64,000 nt of DNA from NCBI RefSeq assembly GCF_011759375.1, contig NZ_JAARML010000002.1, positions 1,116,001 through 1,180,000 of the forward strand. Reading direction: 5' to 3'. This stretch comes from Paraflavitalea devenefica (GTDB lineage Bacteria; Bacteroidota; Bacteroidia; Chitinophagales; Chitinophagaceae). The notes under the pieces were generated by a model, which had not been told where the DNA came from, did not search any database, and saw only the letters and a list, made by a program, of their open reading frames with translations. Position numbers and translations under genes: made by a program. Positions 36,973 through 46,897 of this stretch are shown here, one piece after another (within the stretch, counting starts at the first letter, position 1; the number at the start of each line of letters is the position of its first letter).

Positions 36973-37998
36973 TTACTGATATAATAAATAGTGGGACCGA
37001 GGCGCTATTTTTTGGATCTCCTCAGCATATGTATACGTATACCTGCTGGTTTCATAATCACTCCAGTCAATATTGGCTACCATAATATTTTCCAAACCGC
37101 TGACATATCTGTCTATTTCTTTCCTTGTATGGGGATTGTAAAATGCGAGTTTCTTTTTTATCTGCAGGAACTGTTTGACTTGACTATCATGGATTTCAAT
37201 GGCTTGTTGTATGGCCTGCTTGCGGGAGAGTTTTTTATGATATTGAAGCAGGACCACCAAATTGTGATAGTCGCCATGCTCGATCTCTTTTGACAATGAA
37301 AAAAGATCATTGGCCCAGCAAACCGTGTTCCTGCAAAGAATCGTTATTCTAGCAATAAGCGGCTCTTTAAACATCGCCATGGGCAATTTAATCTTGTCAG
37401 CGATGGCGATCGTGTCGGTAGCAATGTTTGCGGCGCCCAAATATTGCCTTTTGTCCATGTAATCCCGGATACTTGGGCGGACCCCTTGTTGAACATTCGT
37501 GTGTTGCCATATGGCCGCATTAAAGATCTGTCGCATACTATTTCTAAAATTTTCCTGCCATGCAGGAGTACTCAATCTGATGATGCGCCCCCACAGTTCT
37601 TCCAACGCCAGGAAAACGGGATTGTTGGGTGTAGGTTGTGGATACGGATCCATAACACTTAAAAAAGTGTTGATCAACTGTTGAATCGCTTGAGGATCTT
37701 TTGCCATTTGGGGATTTATTTCCTCTGGATCCGTATGATCGAGCAAATCATCCAGCAAGAATAAAAGCGTGTTAAGGTCCGTAAATGCACACAGCGTCTT
37801 TAGGTCCGCATTGGGAAACATTCTGGCCACCATCCAGGCAAAACCCTGGTTTCGGTAGAATGACAGCTGTTGCTCAGAAAGTACAAGTTTAAAATGGCGC
37901 AGCCAATCCGCTGTATGTAGGTCAGCAAGATCTACGTTTTTGTTAATTAGGGATTGGAACGGCATAAATAGCCGTCCTGGAAGGATGACAGGTTGCAT
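36973..37998 (-). CDS. Class I terpene cyclase
   Basis: 341 residues, all helical. The aspartate-rich motif DDLLD is at 83-87 and the second metal-binding motif NDLFSLSKE at 230-238 (N230, S234, E238); an RY pair (R319-Y320) follows near the C-terminus. These are the Mg-binding and diphosphate-sensing residues of bacterial sesquiterpene-type cyclases, which convert a prenyl diphosphate into a cyclic hydrocarbon. Length fits the family. No prenyltransferase, P450 or other tailoring gene is adjacent, so the product may be made and released directly. The product cannot be predicted from motifs alone. Confidence 0.9.
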   Translation of the reverse strand: MQPVILPGRLFMPFQSLINKNVDLADLHTADWLRHFKLVLSEQQLSFYRNQGFAWMVARMFPNADLKTLCAFTDLNTLLFLLDDLLDHTDPEEINPQMAKDPQAIQQLINTFLSVMDPYPQPTPNNPVFLALEELWGRIIRLSTPAWQENFRNSMRQIFNAAIWQHTNVQQGVRPSIRDYMDKRQYLGAANIATDTIAIADKIKLPMAMFKEPLIARITILCRNTVCWANDLFSLSKEIEHGDYHNLVVLLQYHKKLSRKQAIQQAIEIHDSQVKQFLQIKKKLAFYNPHTRKEIDRYVSGLENIMVANIDWSDYETSRYTYTYAEEIQKIAPRSHYLLYQ

Positions 37999-38142
37999 AC
38001 TGTATCTTTTATTGGTTAAAAAATCGAATTATATCGTTGTAGATGTTTATACGATTCCTGCCGAAAGGGTTCAATTCAAAATATATACAAGATGCCTGCG
38101 GTAAGATTGCAGTAGAAAGGGGTAAATCTGATTAGAATAGGG

Positions 38143-39900
38143 CTATAATGAAACGTATAGGTCTAAGGCATGTTCACTGATGGCTGTGTGTAGTTCTGAA
38201 TAGTTTAATGGTTTTTTTATAATATGAACGGCTCCGGCTTTTTCGATCGACCTGATTTCATCCTGGTAGGATTCACCTGTAATAACAATCACAGGTATGT
38301 GATTAATTTCCGGGATGGCGCGGATCCGGTCTAATATTTCAACGGCGTTTCCATCCGGGAGTTGTCCATCTAATAATATGATTTCGGGCTGCATGGAGAT
38401 AATCTCCTGAATTCCCGGCAGCGCCAGCTCACTTTCTTTGAAAGTGCATCCCCATTTTGTAAGATATCTTTTAAGGTACAATGCATGCATGGCATTATCC
38501 TCCAAAATATAGACAGATTTATGCAATTCTGACGGTGGAGCCTTCACCCCATTGGTGGTCTCACTATCTTCAAAGGTTTTGTTTTCATCCACTGGTATGC
38601 AGGGTGTTCTTAAGATGAAGGCGGAGCCTTTACCCGGCATGCTTTTGACATCAATTGTTCCCCCCATTCTGTCGGCAAGATTTTGGGATATATGTAAACC
38701 AAGCCCTGTTCCAGGGATTAAATCGTTAGATTCAGTGACAAACTCTTTGAATAGATCGGCCAATTTTTCCGGGCCAATGCCAGGACCTTTATCTCTCACC
38801 CTGATATGCAGGAAATCTTCATCCACATTAATTGTAACGAATATCGGCTCATTTGCAGGGGAAAACTTTATGGCATTTACCAACAAATTGGAAACTATCT
38901 GGCGAAGTTTTGTTTTATCCGCATACAAGCAAACAGGCACGTTACCAACCATCCTGAATAGGATATTTATTGACTTCTTATCTGCCATTGGCTGATACCA
39001 TTGACAGGTCTCTTTGACAAGCGACTCAATATAGACGGGTCCATTATTCAAAGGTGGAATAATTCCTTCTTCGATGGCAGATAACTCCAGTACGTTATTT
39101 GTAATTTCAACTGCATGTTGTGAGGCAGCATGTAAATGTTTATATACAACCCCACGACCTTTTTCGTCCAGGTCATTTTGATCCAAAAGAACCTGACTGA
39201 TAGAATGTATGGCATTCATCGGCCCCTTCAGCTCGTGGTTAATTTCCCGCACATGGATCGTTTTGAATTTACTGACCCGCTGCAGGTTGTTATTGGATAC
39301 CTCCAGTTGTTTTACTAATAATTTGTTATTGTAATCATAGAGGAAAATGACGATCACGTTCAAAAATAAAATCGCCCCTGCAGAAACTAATTGGAATAAA
39401 AGGTGGAGTTTTGGGTTAATCTCTATGGGCGCTATAAAACCATAGTAGGAATTTAGCTCCAGCGTGAGCATCGTTACAAAAGTTGCGGCTATGCATATCA
39501 GGCGGAAAGGCCAATTATTAAAGATGAGTAATGGGATTCCCACCAGAAAAACTGCCATAAACTGGGCATCTACAATAGAACCTAAAAGAGCGCCAAAGTA
39601 AATCACCGCCAGATTTTGGATGACGTGCCCCAAAAGCGCGGCGGCAAGGTATTGTTTTCTATAGTTGAGATATACAACCACCGCAAATAGACAGCCTTCA
39701 ATTAATGCAGGAACGCCGATGGAGGTATCGTGAGAGAGCAGGGAGAAAAATGAGCCTACAACAAGTGCCATCATACCGGTGATGATACTCACTCCGTTAA
39801 CAATCCTTATTTTTTTATTTTGTTCCAGATCCAAGCTGGTTGCGCCTAAGCCGATCAGATAGTAAATCCATTTATTCTGTCTCAAGGAGGGGAGACACAT
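38143..39900 (-). CDS. Hybrid sensor histidine kinase with receiver domain
   Basis: 585 residues. The N-terminus has about six membrane helices (residues 34-190) and no large periplasmic domain. HisKA follows with H222 in INHELKGPMNAIHS. The ATPase domain has N342 (NLLVNAIKFSP), DKGPGIG (370-376) and GTGLGLHIS (398-405). A C-terminal receiver domain has the acidic pair ED (467-468), phospho-acceptor D511 (ILLDGQLPDG) and the conserved Lys in IKKP. It probably senses a membrane or small-molecule cue and passes phosphate to its own receiver. It is divergent from the sigma/FecR genes; no separate output regulator is adjacent. Confidence 0.9.
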   Translation of the reverse strand: MCLPSLRQNKWIYYLIGLGATSLDLEQNKKIRIVNGVSIITGMMALVVGSFFSLLSHDTSIGVPALIEGCLFAVVVYLNYRKQYLAAALLGHVIQNLAVIYFGALLGSIVDAQFMAVFLVGIPLLIFNNWPFRLICIAATFVTMLTLELNSYYGFIAPIEINPKLHLLFQLVSAGAILFLNVIVIFLYDYNNKLLVKQLEVSNNNLQRVSKFKTIHVREINHELKGPMNAIHSISQVLLDQNDLDEKGRGVVYKHLHAASQHAVEITNNVLELSAIEEGIIPPLNNGPVYIESLVKETCQWYQPMADKKSINILFRMVGNVPVCLYADKTKLRQIVSNLLVNAIKFSPANEPIFVTINVDEDFLHIRVRDKGPGIGPEKLADLFKEFVTESNDLIPGTGLGLHISQNLADRMGGTIDVKSMPGKGSAFILRTPCIPVDENKTFEDSETTNGVKAPPSELHKSVYILEDNAMHALYLKRYLTKWGCTFKESELALPGIQEIISMQPEIILLDGQLPDGNAVEILDRIRAIPEINHIPVIVITGESYQDEIRSIEKAGAVHIIKKPLNYSELHTAISEHALDLYVSL

Positions 39901-40147
39901 AACTCAAGGTTTTGGGTAGATAGAAGTGGGTTCAATTTGCTCTAATTTAATCATATAAACGGCTCGGTTTGTTAATTGATTGCTAATAGCAAATAAATTT
40001 TTCCCGGCTAAAGGTTTCATTAGAGTATAATAAAATATATTACAATTCTCATTTAATGTTTTATCTGAACTTGATCTTGCAGTTTACATCTTTGTCTGCC
40101 GGTATACACAAACATGTTTGTTAATAGTTTGTTGGTGGAAATTTTAT

Positions 40148-40825
40148 ATGAGCCATTCACCCTTGGACCGCCTTTTGGCATCTTCTTGTAAAAGCGGAAT
40201 TATGAAACCAGGCTCCATTATTGCCTCCCCTGATTTGTCATTTACACTTGACGAGTTTAAAACAGGCGGGGATAGAGTATATCATTTATTGCACAAACAA
40301 TTCAATTCATTCCTTCAGATCTTTACATTTAAGATTGTGAAAGAAACAGCTGCCGCCAATGACCTTGCCTCTGAATCCATCCTGAGTCTCTGGCGTAATC
40401 GCAGTAACATTCAAAATCTGGATCACCTGCGGAATTCCCTGCTCAAAATTGCCTACCATAAATCCCTTGACTATAAAAAGGCAAGTACTCGCAGAATTGA
40501 AAGAGAGTATAATTATAGCAATCAATTTAGCATCAACGAGGCGGGGCCCCTCGACTCGATGATCCGGGATGAGGCGATTAATGACCTGATTGGTAAAATA
40601 GATTCACTTCCGGCACAATGGAGAAATGTCGTAAGGATGGCATATATAGATGGCATGAAAAATAAGGAGATCGCCGAACAGTTAAAGATTTCTATCAATA
40701 CGGTCAAATTTTACAAATACAATGGGATGCAGGAGTTGCGCGCTTTATATGGCATCGATCCGAAATTCCTATATCCTCTTCTATTTATAAAACAAATAAT
40801 AAGATTTATTTTCTCATTTCTGTAA
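40148..40825 (+). CDS. ECF sigma factor, FecI-like
   Basis: About 225 residues; the ATGs at 40118, 40148 and 40202 are all possible and I use 40148. Region 2 is visible as FNSFLQIFTFKIVKETAAANDLASESILSLWRN and RNSLLKIAYHKSLDYKK; region 4 as LPAQWRNVVRMAYIDGMKNKEIAEQLKISINTVKFYKYNG, a clear helix-turn-helix. The C-terminus ends in a short hydrophobic stretch, as often in Bacteroidota FecI proteins. Its anti-sigma partner is probably the FecR-like protein 104 bases downstream. No TonB receptor follows, so the target locus is unknown. Confidence 0.88.
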   Translation: MSHSPLDRLLASSCKSGIMKPGSIIASPDLSFTLDEFKTGGDRVYHLLHKQFNSFLQIFTFKIVKETAAANDLASESILSLWRNRSNIQNLDHLRNSLLKIAYHKSLDYKKASTRRIEREYNYSNQFSINEAGPLDSMIRDEAINDLIGKIDSLPAQWRNVVRMAYIDGMKNKEIAEQLKISINTVKFYKYNGMQELRALYGIDPKFLYPLLFIKQIIRFIFSFL

Positions 40826-40928
40826 TACTTTTTGTGATCGGTGTCGTAATAGGTAAACATCGCATATACCTTAGAATGGGTAATTCCTGATGTTAAATGC
40901 AAGTTGACCTTTACGAAGCACACGATCC

Positions 40929-41942
40929 ATGGAAAAAGAATTTCAATACGAACCAGACTCAAGGAAGAAATTAGAATTCGGTAGCGCTACCCTTCAAAAG
41001 TGCATCCTTATTATATCCTCATTCATAATTGTCGCTACTATAATAATGATCATGCTCCTAAAGACCAAACGAAGGGCCGATACAGCATCAAAAATAGGAA
41101 AATCCTCTAGTCACCAAATAGACTACCCGCCAGGTGTTAGAAGCGCCACATTGAACCTTCAAGGAGGTAGATATATTGAGCTAAAATCTAATATATCGAA
41201 AGTTTATCAGATCGGGCAAGGTGTTACCGTAAAGGAAAAAAATGGGCATCTCATTTATGTCGTCAAGGGTAAGCAGACAAGCGGCATGCTGCAGGAGCTT
41301 GTCGTCCCATTTGGGAGTGAATATATCCTGGATATGGCTGATCATACCAATGTCTGGCTCAACTCCGGTTCAAAATTGAAATATTTTTCCATATACAACT
41401 TCGCGGTAAAATTTGTGTGGTTGGAAGGCCAGGCTCATTTTCGAATTAAGAACCCTGCCCGCCAGCAGATCCAGGTAATGGCCAACGGACTCTCCATTCA
41501 GGCTGATTGTTCTGAGTTTGCAGTAGATGCTTATCTGTCACAGTATACCAGGGTATATGCATATGATGGTAAAGTCAATATCGGAAGAGAAAATTACGTT
41601 ACCACGATGTCGATTCACCAGGATACCATTCTTCAGGGAATAAACGGGTTATTTTCTTTTGTCGATGTGCAATTTACAGAAGACATACCAACGTCCGTTG
41701 ATGGTTATTTTTCTTTTATTCGCTATTCACTCCGACAGATGACAGACGAGTTAACCAGGTGGTATAATGTCCATTTCGAATTTTCAGACGATTTTAATGT
41801 CAGCAATAGAATTCATAGTTTTATACCACGGGAGTATTCCCTACAGGAAATTTTGCAGTATTTGGCACGCGATGGGTTAGCCAGTTTCGAAGTTCAGAAG
41901 GGAAGGAAAGTAGTTGTAAAACCACTTAAGCGGCGTTGGTAG
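40929..41942 (+). CDS. FecR-like anti-sigma factor
   Basis: 337 residues. A short cytoplasmic start is followed by one membrane helix (about 25-45, ILIISSFIIVATIIMIMLL). The periplasmic FecR domain has VVPFGSEYILDMADHTNVWLNSGSKLKYF and VWLEGQAHFRI, then AVDAYLSQYTRVYAYDGKVNI. The C-terminal DUF4974/STN part has LRQMTDELTRWYNVHFEFSDD. The cytoplasmic part (about 24 residues) is much shorter than the usual sigma-binding N-domain, so regulation of the sigma factor upstream may differ from the classical scheme. Starts 104 bases after the sigma gene stop. Confidence 0.85.
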   Translation: MEKEFQYEPDSRKKLEFGSATLQKCILIISSFIIVATIIMIMLLKTKRRADTASKIGKSSSHQIDYPPGVRSATLNLQGGRYIELKSNISKVYQIGQGVTVKEKNGHLIYVVKGKQTSGMLQELVVPFGSEYILDMADHTNVWLNSGSKLKYFSIYNFAVKFVWLEGQAHFRIKNPARQQIQVMANGLSIQADCSEFAVDAYLSQYTRVYAYDGKVNIGRENYVTTMSIHQDTILQGINGLFSFVDVQFTEDIPTSVDGYFSFIRYSLRQMTDELTRWYNVHFEFSDDFNVSNRIHSFIPREYSLQEILQYLARDGLASFEVQKGRKVVVKPLKRRW

Positions 41943-42043
41943 TTGAAGCGGTTCTTTTTTAAAAATAGAATGATTTCCTATCTTCTTAAAATTTACTGTA
42001 ATTGTATAAAATGTAAGTTTCCCCTTCTTAAAAATATTGTAAC

Positions 42044-42346
42044 ATGGAACTAAACCCGGAAGAACAGGAAAAATATCAGCAAAAATTAGTTGGTGAATTA
42101 AGAACTTATGCCTTTGCGCGCTTAAAAAGCGTTAAAGAAGGTTCGGAAACGGAGGAACTTGCGGCTGCACTTTTGGAAAGATATGGGTTTGGATTGGCCA
42201 GAGCTTTTGAATTATTAGGTATCCCTTTAGGTGATTTTGTCAATTTAATCCAACAACTTATGCTGGAAATTGATCCCGAAGCACCTTTAAATAGACAAAA
42301 AAGATGGGAAGCAAAACCTGCCGGAATATCAATTCCTCAAAATTAG
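42044..42346 (+). CDS. Hypothetical small acidic helical protein
   Basis: 100 residues, Glu- and Leu-rich, predicted helical; no membrane segment or known motif. It lies about 100 bases after the FecR-like gene on the same strand and is followed by a 280-base gap. An 81-codon frame in that gap (42372-42617) lacks support. Confidence 0.55.
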   Translation: MELNPEEQEKYQQKLVGELRTYAFARLKSVKEGSETEELAAALLERYGFGLARAFELLGIPLGDFVNLIQQLMLEIDPEAPLNRQKRWEAKPAGISIPQN

Positions 42347-42628
42347 CCAAATAGTATATTGTAAGTATGAAATGAGTGTGATTTTGGAAACTCATTGTCT
42401 TATAAAATCTAATATGATTTCAAGAAGAAATGAAAGCATCCCAACAGGGGATTTGCCACTACTTTTGAGCATCATCAATTTGAGAGAGTGCGCAATTGTT
42501 GCAAGAACGATGTTTGGTATCCGAATTCCTCCAGGTTTGGTTTGTTATTGCTTCCGAAAATTAATTCACCAAATACAATTCTTTCCATATATTCGGTTGT
42601 TCATCTTAGTTAGTTAAATCCATCATAT

Positions 42629-43153
42629 ATGCTACGTACCCTTAGTCTGTTGATGTGCTGCTGGTTTTTCCCCAAATTCTCCCAAGGCCAAAACGCCAAG
42701 GTTGAGTGTCTTAATAAAGTAATTCCTCAAATGTTGAACCAGCGTTTACTACCATCCGATACACCTTTTATGACCAAACCCGCAGACAATGCCCGAACTC
42801 CGATCAGGGGCGCTATAATTTTTGAAAGTTCAGACAAAAGAAACGCGCTGCTTGACAAAACCGGAGCCATAAAAGTCGGATATAGTCTTAAAACGGATTC
42901 TACCATCGGGGGGATCTACCTGATGTTTCCGCCAACCGATGCCCAGGCCCAGGAACTGGAAGCGATAATGGGCGAACCATCAATTACTGCCACCCAAGGC
43001 ATCGGGGAATCATTCGGGGTAATAGGATGGATTCAACCCGGTTGCTCCATCATCTTATCTATGTATGGTCCATATGACTGGCCAGTGAAGGTGCCCCAAC
43101 AGCTTGTCTTGCGTTTTACATCTACCAGGGACATCAAGGACGCTGACCTGTAA
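42629..43153 (+). CDS. Secreted hypothetical protein, 174 residues
   Basis: A signal peptide (LRTLSLLMCCWFFPKFSQG) precedes a beta-rich domain of about 150 residues, with a Thr/Gly-rich middle and a C-terminal basic strand. No lipobox. No family recognised. Its stop lies 10 bases before the likely GTG start of the O-antigen-ligase-like gene, so the two are probably co-transcribed as the head of the 42.6-48.3 kb unit. Confidence 0.6.
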   Translation: MLRTLSLLMCCWFFPKFSQGQNAKVECLNKVIPQMLNQRLLPSDTPFMTKPADNARTPIRGAIIFESSDKRNALLDKTGAIKVGYSLKTDSTIGGIYLMFPPTDAQAQELEAIMGEPSITATQGIGESFGVIGWIQPGCSIILSMYGPYDWPVKVPQQLVLRFTSTRDIKDADL

Positions 43154-43163
43154 AATTACTTCC

Positions 43164-44963
43164 GTGCGAAACTACGGTTCACAGAGGATAGAACTAGCCA
43201 GCGGGAAGCCCGACAATCTCGTATATGTAGCCCTTATGATTGGCATCATTATTTTGTTGGCCTCCCAACACCATGTATTTGGTGTTTACATGATGCCCTA
43301 CTGCATTTTGGTGGTACTTATTTTATTAACCACGACTGCGCTTGCCCGAAAAATTACCAGATCATTTAACCTGACACTGTTAGATCTGTTTTTAGTTCTG
43401 GTATTTTTTACGATCTGCACTGCTCAAGTAAAAACAGATTTTACCAGCATAGATCAATTGAATGGCGTGATCTCCTTCCTTTTCTTATTTATGATTAGCA
43501 GGCAGGTTAATTGGAGTGCACAAGCGATATCTCATATAATATCATTTTTGACTGGCATCACCATTGTAGAATCGATTATAGGGATCATCCAATTTATCGG
43601 CGCTAAAGAGCAGCCTCATCTCCAATTGAAGGGTTGGTTCAATAGTTCTACCTTATTTGCTTCCTACCTTGCCCTAATAGTCACGCTGCTCGTTGGTGAG
43701 TTCAGGTATACTTCGTTATCCCTCCAGGCTACCTGGTGGAAATGGATAAGAGGCATGGGGGCTTCCATGGCAATGGTCCTGATTGCGCTTTCCCAAAGCC
43801 GTGCTGCCATTGCGGTGGCATTCCTCTCCATATGTTACAGTGCTGCCTTCACCTGGCGCCGGCAGAAAAGCAAACTGAACTGGAAATGGCCCCTAATTGC
43901 CTTATTGTCGGTGTTGATCTGCATTTTCGTCTTCTTCATGTATTCCAAGCAATCTTCCACCACAGGAAGGCTAGTCATCTGGCGGGTGTCAAAAGAGATC
44001 CTGCTTGATCATTGGAAAACCGGGATTGGGGTCGGGAGATTTCCTATGACCTATGCTGACTATAAAGAGCAACTTTTTGCAGGGGAGAATTTTACCCCCG
44101 AGCAGCAATACCTGGATGACGCCATATTATACCCCTATAACGAGGTATTATATGTTGGTATCACCTGGGGGGCAATTGCTTTATCGCTGCTCCTGTTGGG
44201 TGGCATATTATTATTGGCGCAGTTCCTCAGACCCCTAAAGGTGGCCCCAGGAAACACCAATTTTGGAGTGGGGCCATTTTTGATAGGGCTTACCGTATTG
44301 TCCTTAGTGGGGTTCCCGTTACATGATCTTAGGATCGCCCTTTTGTTGGCAATAGTGTTGGCGATCATTTCCAGCCGGGTGAAAATTGCCACTTTTCAAC
44401 TGTCCCGTTCCGTAATTATCATCTACGTGATGATTGCGGCAGTGTCAATCTGGTTTTCTATCACCAAAGTGATCCCCATATATCAGTGGAAAACTTTTGA
44501 TAACAGCCCTTTCCCTCATGCCAGCAAGGTGGCCTTTTATGAAAAGTCATATCCACAACTAAAATTCAATGGACATTTCTTATACCAGTATGCGCAGTCC
44601 CTGTATGCTGCTGGGGATTTTAAAAAGAGTATCGCCATTTTTCAGGAGGCAGGACGATATATTGAACATGATAAGGTGTTGATTTTTATCGGGAGTAGTT
44701 ATGCAGAACTGAAAGACTATTTGCAGGCAGAACACTATTTCCTCCGTTCGTTGACCAGATATCCCAATCGATTAATGCCCAAATACCAATTGTTTAAGCT
44801 CTATGAAGAACAAGGCAAGATACCTCTTGCCCGGAAAATGGCTACCGCAATACTCAAACATAGATTAAAAGTATCTTCCCCTTGGTCCGACCAGGTGCAA
44901 CAAAGCGCAAGAGCGTTTTTAATGGAAACGTCAATTTTTAACCCTCAAATACCACTTACATGA
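43164..44963 (+). CDS. O-antigen ligase/polymerase-like membrane protein with TPR tail
   Basis: Start taken at GTG 43164, just after the previous stop; an in-frame TTG at 43104 would overlap the previous gene. About 600 residues with roughly ten to twelve membrane helices in the first 430. The central Wzy_C-like region has SQSRAAIAVAFLSI and later TGIGVGRFPMTYADYKEQ before a long loop (FAGENFTPEQQYLDDAILYPYNEVLYVGITWG). The C-terminal 150 residues look like two or three TPR units (LYAAGDFKKSIAIFQEAGRYIE; YAELKDYLQAEHYFLRSL). Family members transfer or polymerise glycans at the inner membrane. Here it shares an ATGA overlap with the lipoprotein gene that follows, so it may modify that lipoprotein. 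Confidence 0.82.
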   Translation: MRNYGSQRIELASGKPDNLVYVALMIGIIILLASQHHVFGVYMMPYCILVVLILLTTTALARKITRSFNLTLLDLFLVLVFFTICTAQVKTDFTSIDQLNGVISFLFLFMISRQVNWSAQAISHIISFLTGITIVESIIGIIQFIGAKEQPHLQLKGWFNSSTLFASYLALIVTLLVGEFRYTSLSLQATWWKWIRGMGASMAMVLIALSQSRAAIAVAFLSICYSAAFTWRRQKSKLNWKWPLIALLSVLICIFVFFMYSKQSSTTGRLVIWRVSKEILLDHWKTGIGVGRFPMTYADYKEQLFAGENFTPEQQYLDDAILYPYNEVLYVGITWGAIALSLLLLGGILLLAQFLRPLKVAPGNTNFGVGPFLIGLTVLSLVGFPLHDLRIALLLAIVLAIISSRVKIATFQLSRSVIIIYVMIAAVSIWFSITKVIPIYQWKTFDNSPFPHASKVAFYEKSYPQLKFNGHFLYQYAQSLYAAGDFKKSIAIFQEAGRYIEHDKVLIFIGSSYAELKDYLQAEHYFLRSLTRYPNRLMPKYQLFKLYEEQGKIPLARKMATAILKHRLKVSSPWSDQVQQSARAFLMETSIFNPQIPLT

Positions 44964-46246
44964 AAAGAGTCCTTTTGTATTTTAAAGCCCTTGCAGTACT
45001 TGCATTGCTTTTCACTAATTCCTGTACCAAAAGTGATCAGACCTCCAGCGCCAATAAGGAGGAGCTGGCATTGGCGAAGGAATGGTTTAATAATGAAATG
45101 TTGGATCAGGCGCAAAATGCTGATCGGAATTCGAGTCCTATTGTCCCTAAAAAATTATTATGGGAACAAGCAAAATTTTTTGAAAAAGGTGGTAATACCG
45201 TAATCCAGGTCCCCTACCAAACCACTAAAGCCAAAACCTTTGTTTTTGGGGCGGATAAAAATGCAAAGCTTCCACTGACCTTGCAGGACGATAGAAGTTT
45301 CCGATACGTAGTTTTAGTTAACAAAGGAAAGGAGAGAATCATGTTCCTGATGACGCTGTTACCGGATAAGAGTATGGCAAAAGGTGAGCATTCAACTTTT
45401 AATAATTATTTTTATGGTAATCTGAATGAAGGTTTTAGTGGAACTGTCATGTATCACACCTGGAACGAAGGATTCCTCAGAGGCTATAAGGCAAATAATG
45501 GTAAACTGTCTGCAAAAATCAACTACCCTGAATATAAAAGGGCAGCTAGAAGTGATAATAATGCAAGAACTACGTATTGCACAACAACAACGATCACTGA
45601 ATATTGCCAGGATTGCACGAACTGGACGTTTAGCAATGGAGAATACTCCTACGAATTTTGCGGCAACTTATACTCCTGTGATTCATATAGCTATCAGGTT
45701 TGTGAAACCGTTGAGGATGATAATAACCCAGGTGGTGGTGGTTGGACGGAAGTACCTGAAGTAGATGCCTATACGCCTGCCACCAAGGCGATCCTTTGTG
45801 ATGCGAACGTTTTTGCCGTGGCACATATCGGATCAAATTCCTGGACTGGAAACGCGCAGTATGTTGCCGCAGGGTTTCAGTATCATAAGGCTCCCTGGAC
45901 CAGGTACGATGTTAATTTTTATGATTTATGCTTTACTGTTCCCAGAACTTACACGAATGTGTTGGGACAGCAGGAAGCTGTAACAGCGGCTACGGCATCT
46001 GAGATTTTTAGGAAAGGCTTTAACGAAGCCGTAGAATCTACCACAGTATGGCTAAATATGTATCCAGGTGTGATAAGGTCATATCCAGAAGTAAGAACCA
46101 AGTTGATGGAGCAACTCCGGATCAAAATGGTGGGTGAATCTAATACGAACAATCCAAACGGTTTTACCGCAACTGATGGCCCCTGTTTAGGTAATATCCC
46201 AAAAACGGTGGCTAAATATGGCCAGGAATGCGAACCACCGATTTGA
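44960..46246 (+). CDS. Lipoprotein with Cys-rich linker and variable C-terminal domain
   Basis: 428 residues, overlapping the previous stop by 4 bases (ATGA). The lipobox is TNSC (Cys22). The N-domain runs to about 190. A Cys cluster follows (YCTTTT, EYCQDC, EFCGNLYSC, QVC, about residues 208-248) and a Gly-rich linker (NPGGGGW, 254-260). The C-domain (about 262-428) is distinct from that of the lipoprotein at 3208, while N-domain, Cys cluster and linker share the layout. This is the design of Bacteroidota polymorphic lipoproteins with exchangeable tails, possibly toxins or surface effectors. The tail domain is not recognised; the gene downstream (46268) is the candidate partner or immunity gene. 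Confidence 0.7.
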   Translation: MKRVLLYFKALAVLALLFTNSCTKSDQTSSANKEELALAKEWFNNEMLDQAQNADRNSSPIVPKKLLWEQAKFFEKGGNTVIQVPYQTTKAKTFVFGADKNAKLPLTLQDDRSFRYVVLVNKGKERIMFLMTLLPDKSMAKGEHSTFNNYFYGNLNEGFSGTVMYHTWNEGFLRGYKANNGKLSAKINYPEYKRAARSDNNARTTYCTTTTITEYCQDCTNWTFSNGEYSYEFCGNLYSCDSYSYQVCETVEDDNNPGGGGWTEVPEVDAYTPATKAILCDANVFAVAHIGSNSWTGNAQYVAAGFQYHKAPWTRYDVNFYDLCFTVPRTYTNVLGQQEAVTAATASEIFRKGFNEAVESTTVWLNMYPGVIRSYPEVRTKLMEQLRIKMVGESNTNNPNGFTATDGPCLGNIPKTVAKYGQECEPPI

Positions 46247-46267
46247 TAAGTAAAATAAAATAATAAT

Positions 46268-46897
46268 ATGCTACCAATAGAGGAAATTGTTGCAGAATTT
46301 TATCCAGTGGTTGCTGGAAATGTACAAACGAATGAAAAAGGATATGAACGCTGGAAAGAGCTAGTTACCAACAAGATCAAAGGTTTGATGGAACAAAAGT
46401 TTCCATATGGAAAGTTAGTGGAACGGTTAGCTGCGCTGGATGGCATAAGAAATTTTGTAGGCGAAGATGCTGAACAGTTTCCTGGATATTCAATTTCATT
46501 TGAACTGGATAGTAGGTATGAGGATTCTTTCAGCCGGGTGCGTACACTTTGGATCAATATTTCAATGTTGACAGATATAGTTACTTTTTTTGTCGAAGAT
46601 CAATTGTACAGCAAAGAAATAGCCAAAGCAATGGGAGAAAAGGCAATTCCTCCTGCTAGATATTTGTATAACCATGCTGCCGCAGAAGGCAGCATGGTTA
46701 TACTCTTAGGGAAAGTAAAGGAGATCTTGCAGGAAGAATTACCCATTCATGAGATAATTCCGCATATATTATTCTTTGAAAAGAGGTTCTCAACTGAATT
46801 ATATCATAATCCCGTAAAAGCATATCCAACTGCATTTGACCTTCTGTTTAGTTACCGGTATGCATCCTCATATGATTTAGTGTATGCAACTATGTAA
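46268..46897 (+). CDS. Cytosolic hypothetical protein, possible immunity partner
   Basis: 209 residues, acidic, helical, without signal peptide. It starts 21 bases after the variable lipoprotein gene and overlaps the next gene by 14 bases, so it is translated as part of the same unit. No family recognised. Position directly after an exported protein with an exchangeable tail is the usual place for an immunity gene, which is the only ground for that suggestion. A hairpin-like palindrome within it (TGCTGCCG...CGGCAGCA, around 46675-46696) may be incidental. Confidence 0.55.
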   Translation: MLPIEEIVAEFYPVVAGNVQTNEKGYERWKELVTNKIKGLMEQKFPYGKLVERLAALDGIRNFVGEDAEQFPGYSISFELDSRYEDSFSRVRTLWINISMLTDIVTFFVEDQLYSKEIAKAMGEKAIPPARYLYNHAAAEGSMVILLGKVKEILQEELPIHEIIPHILFFEKRFSTELYHNPVKAYPTAFDLLFSYRYASSYDLVYATM

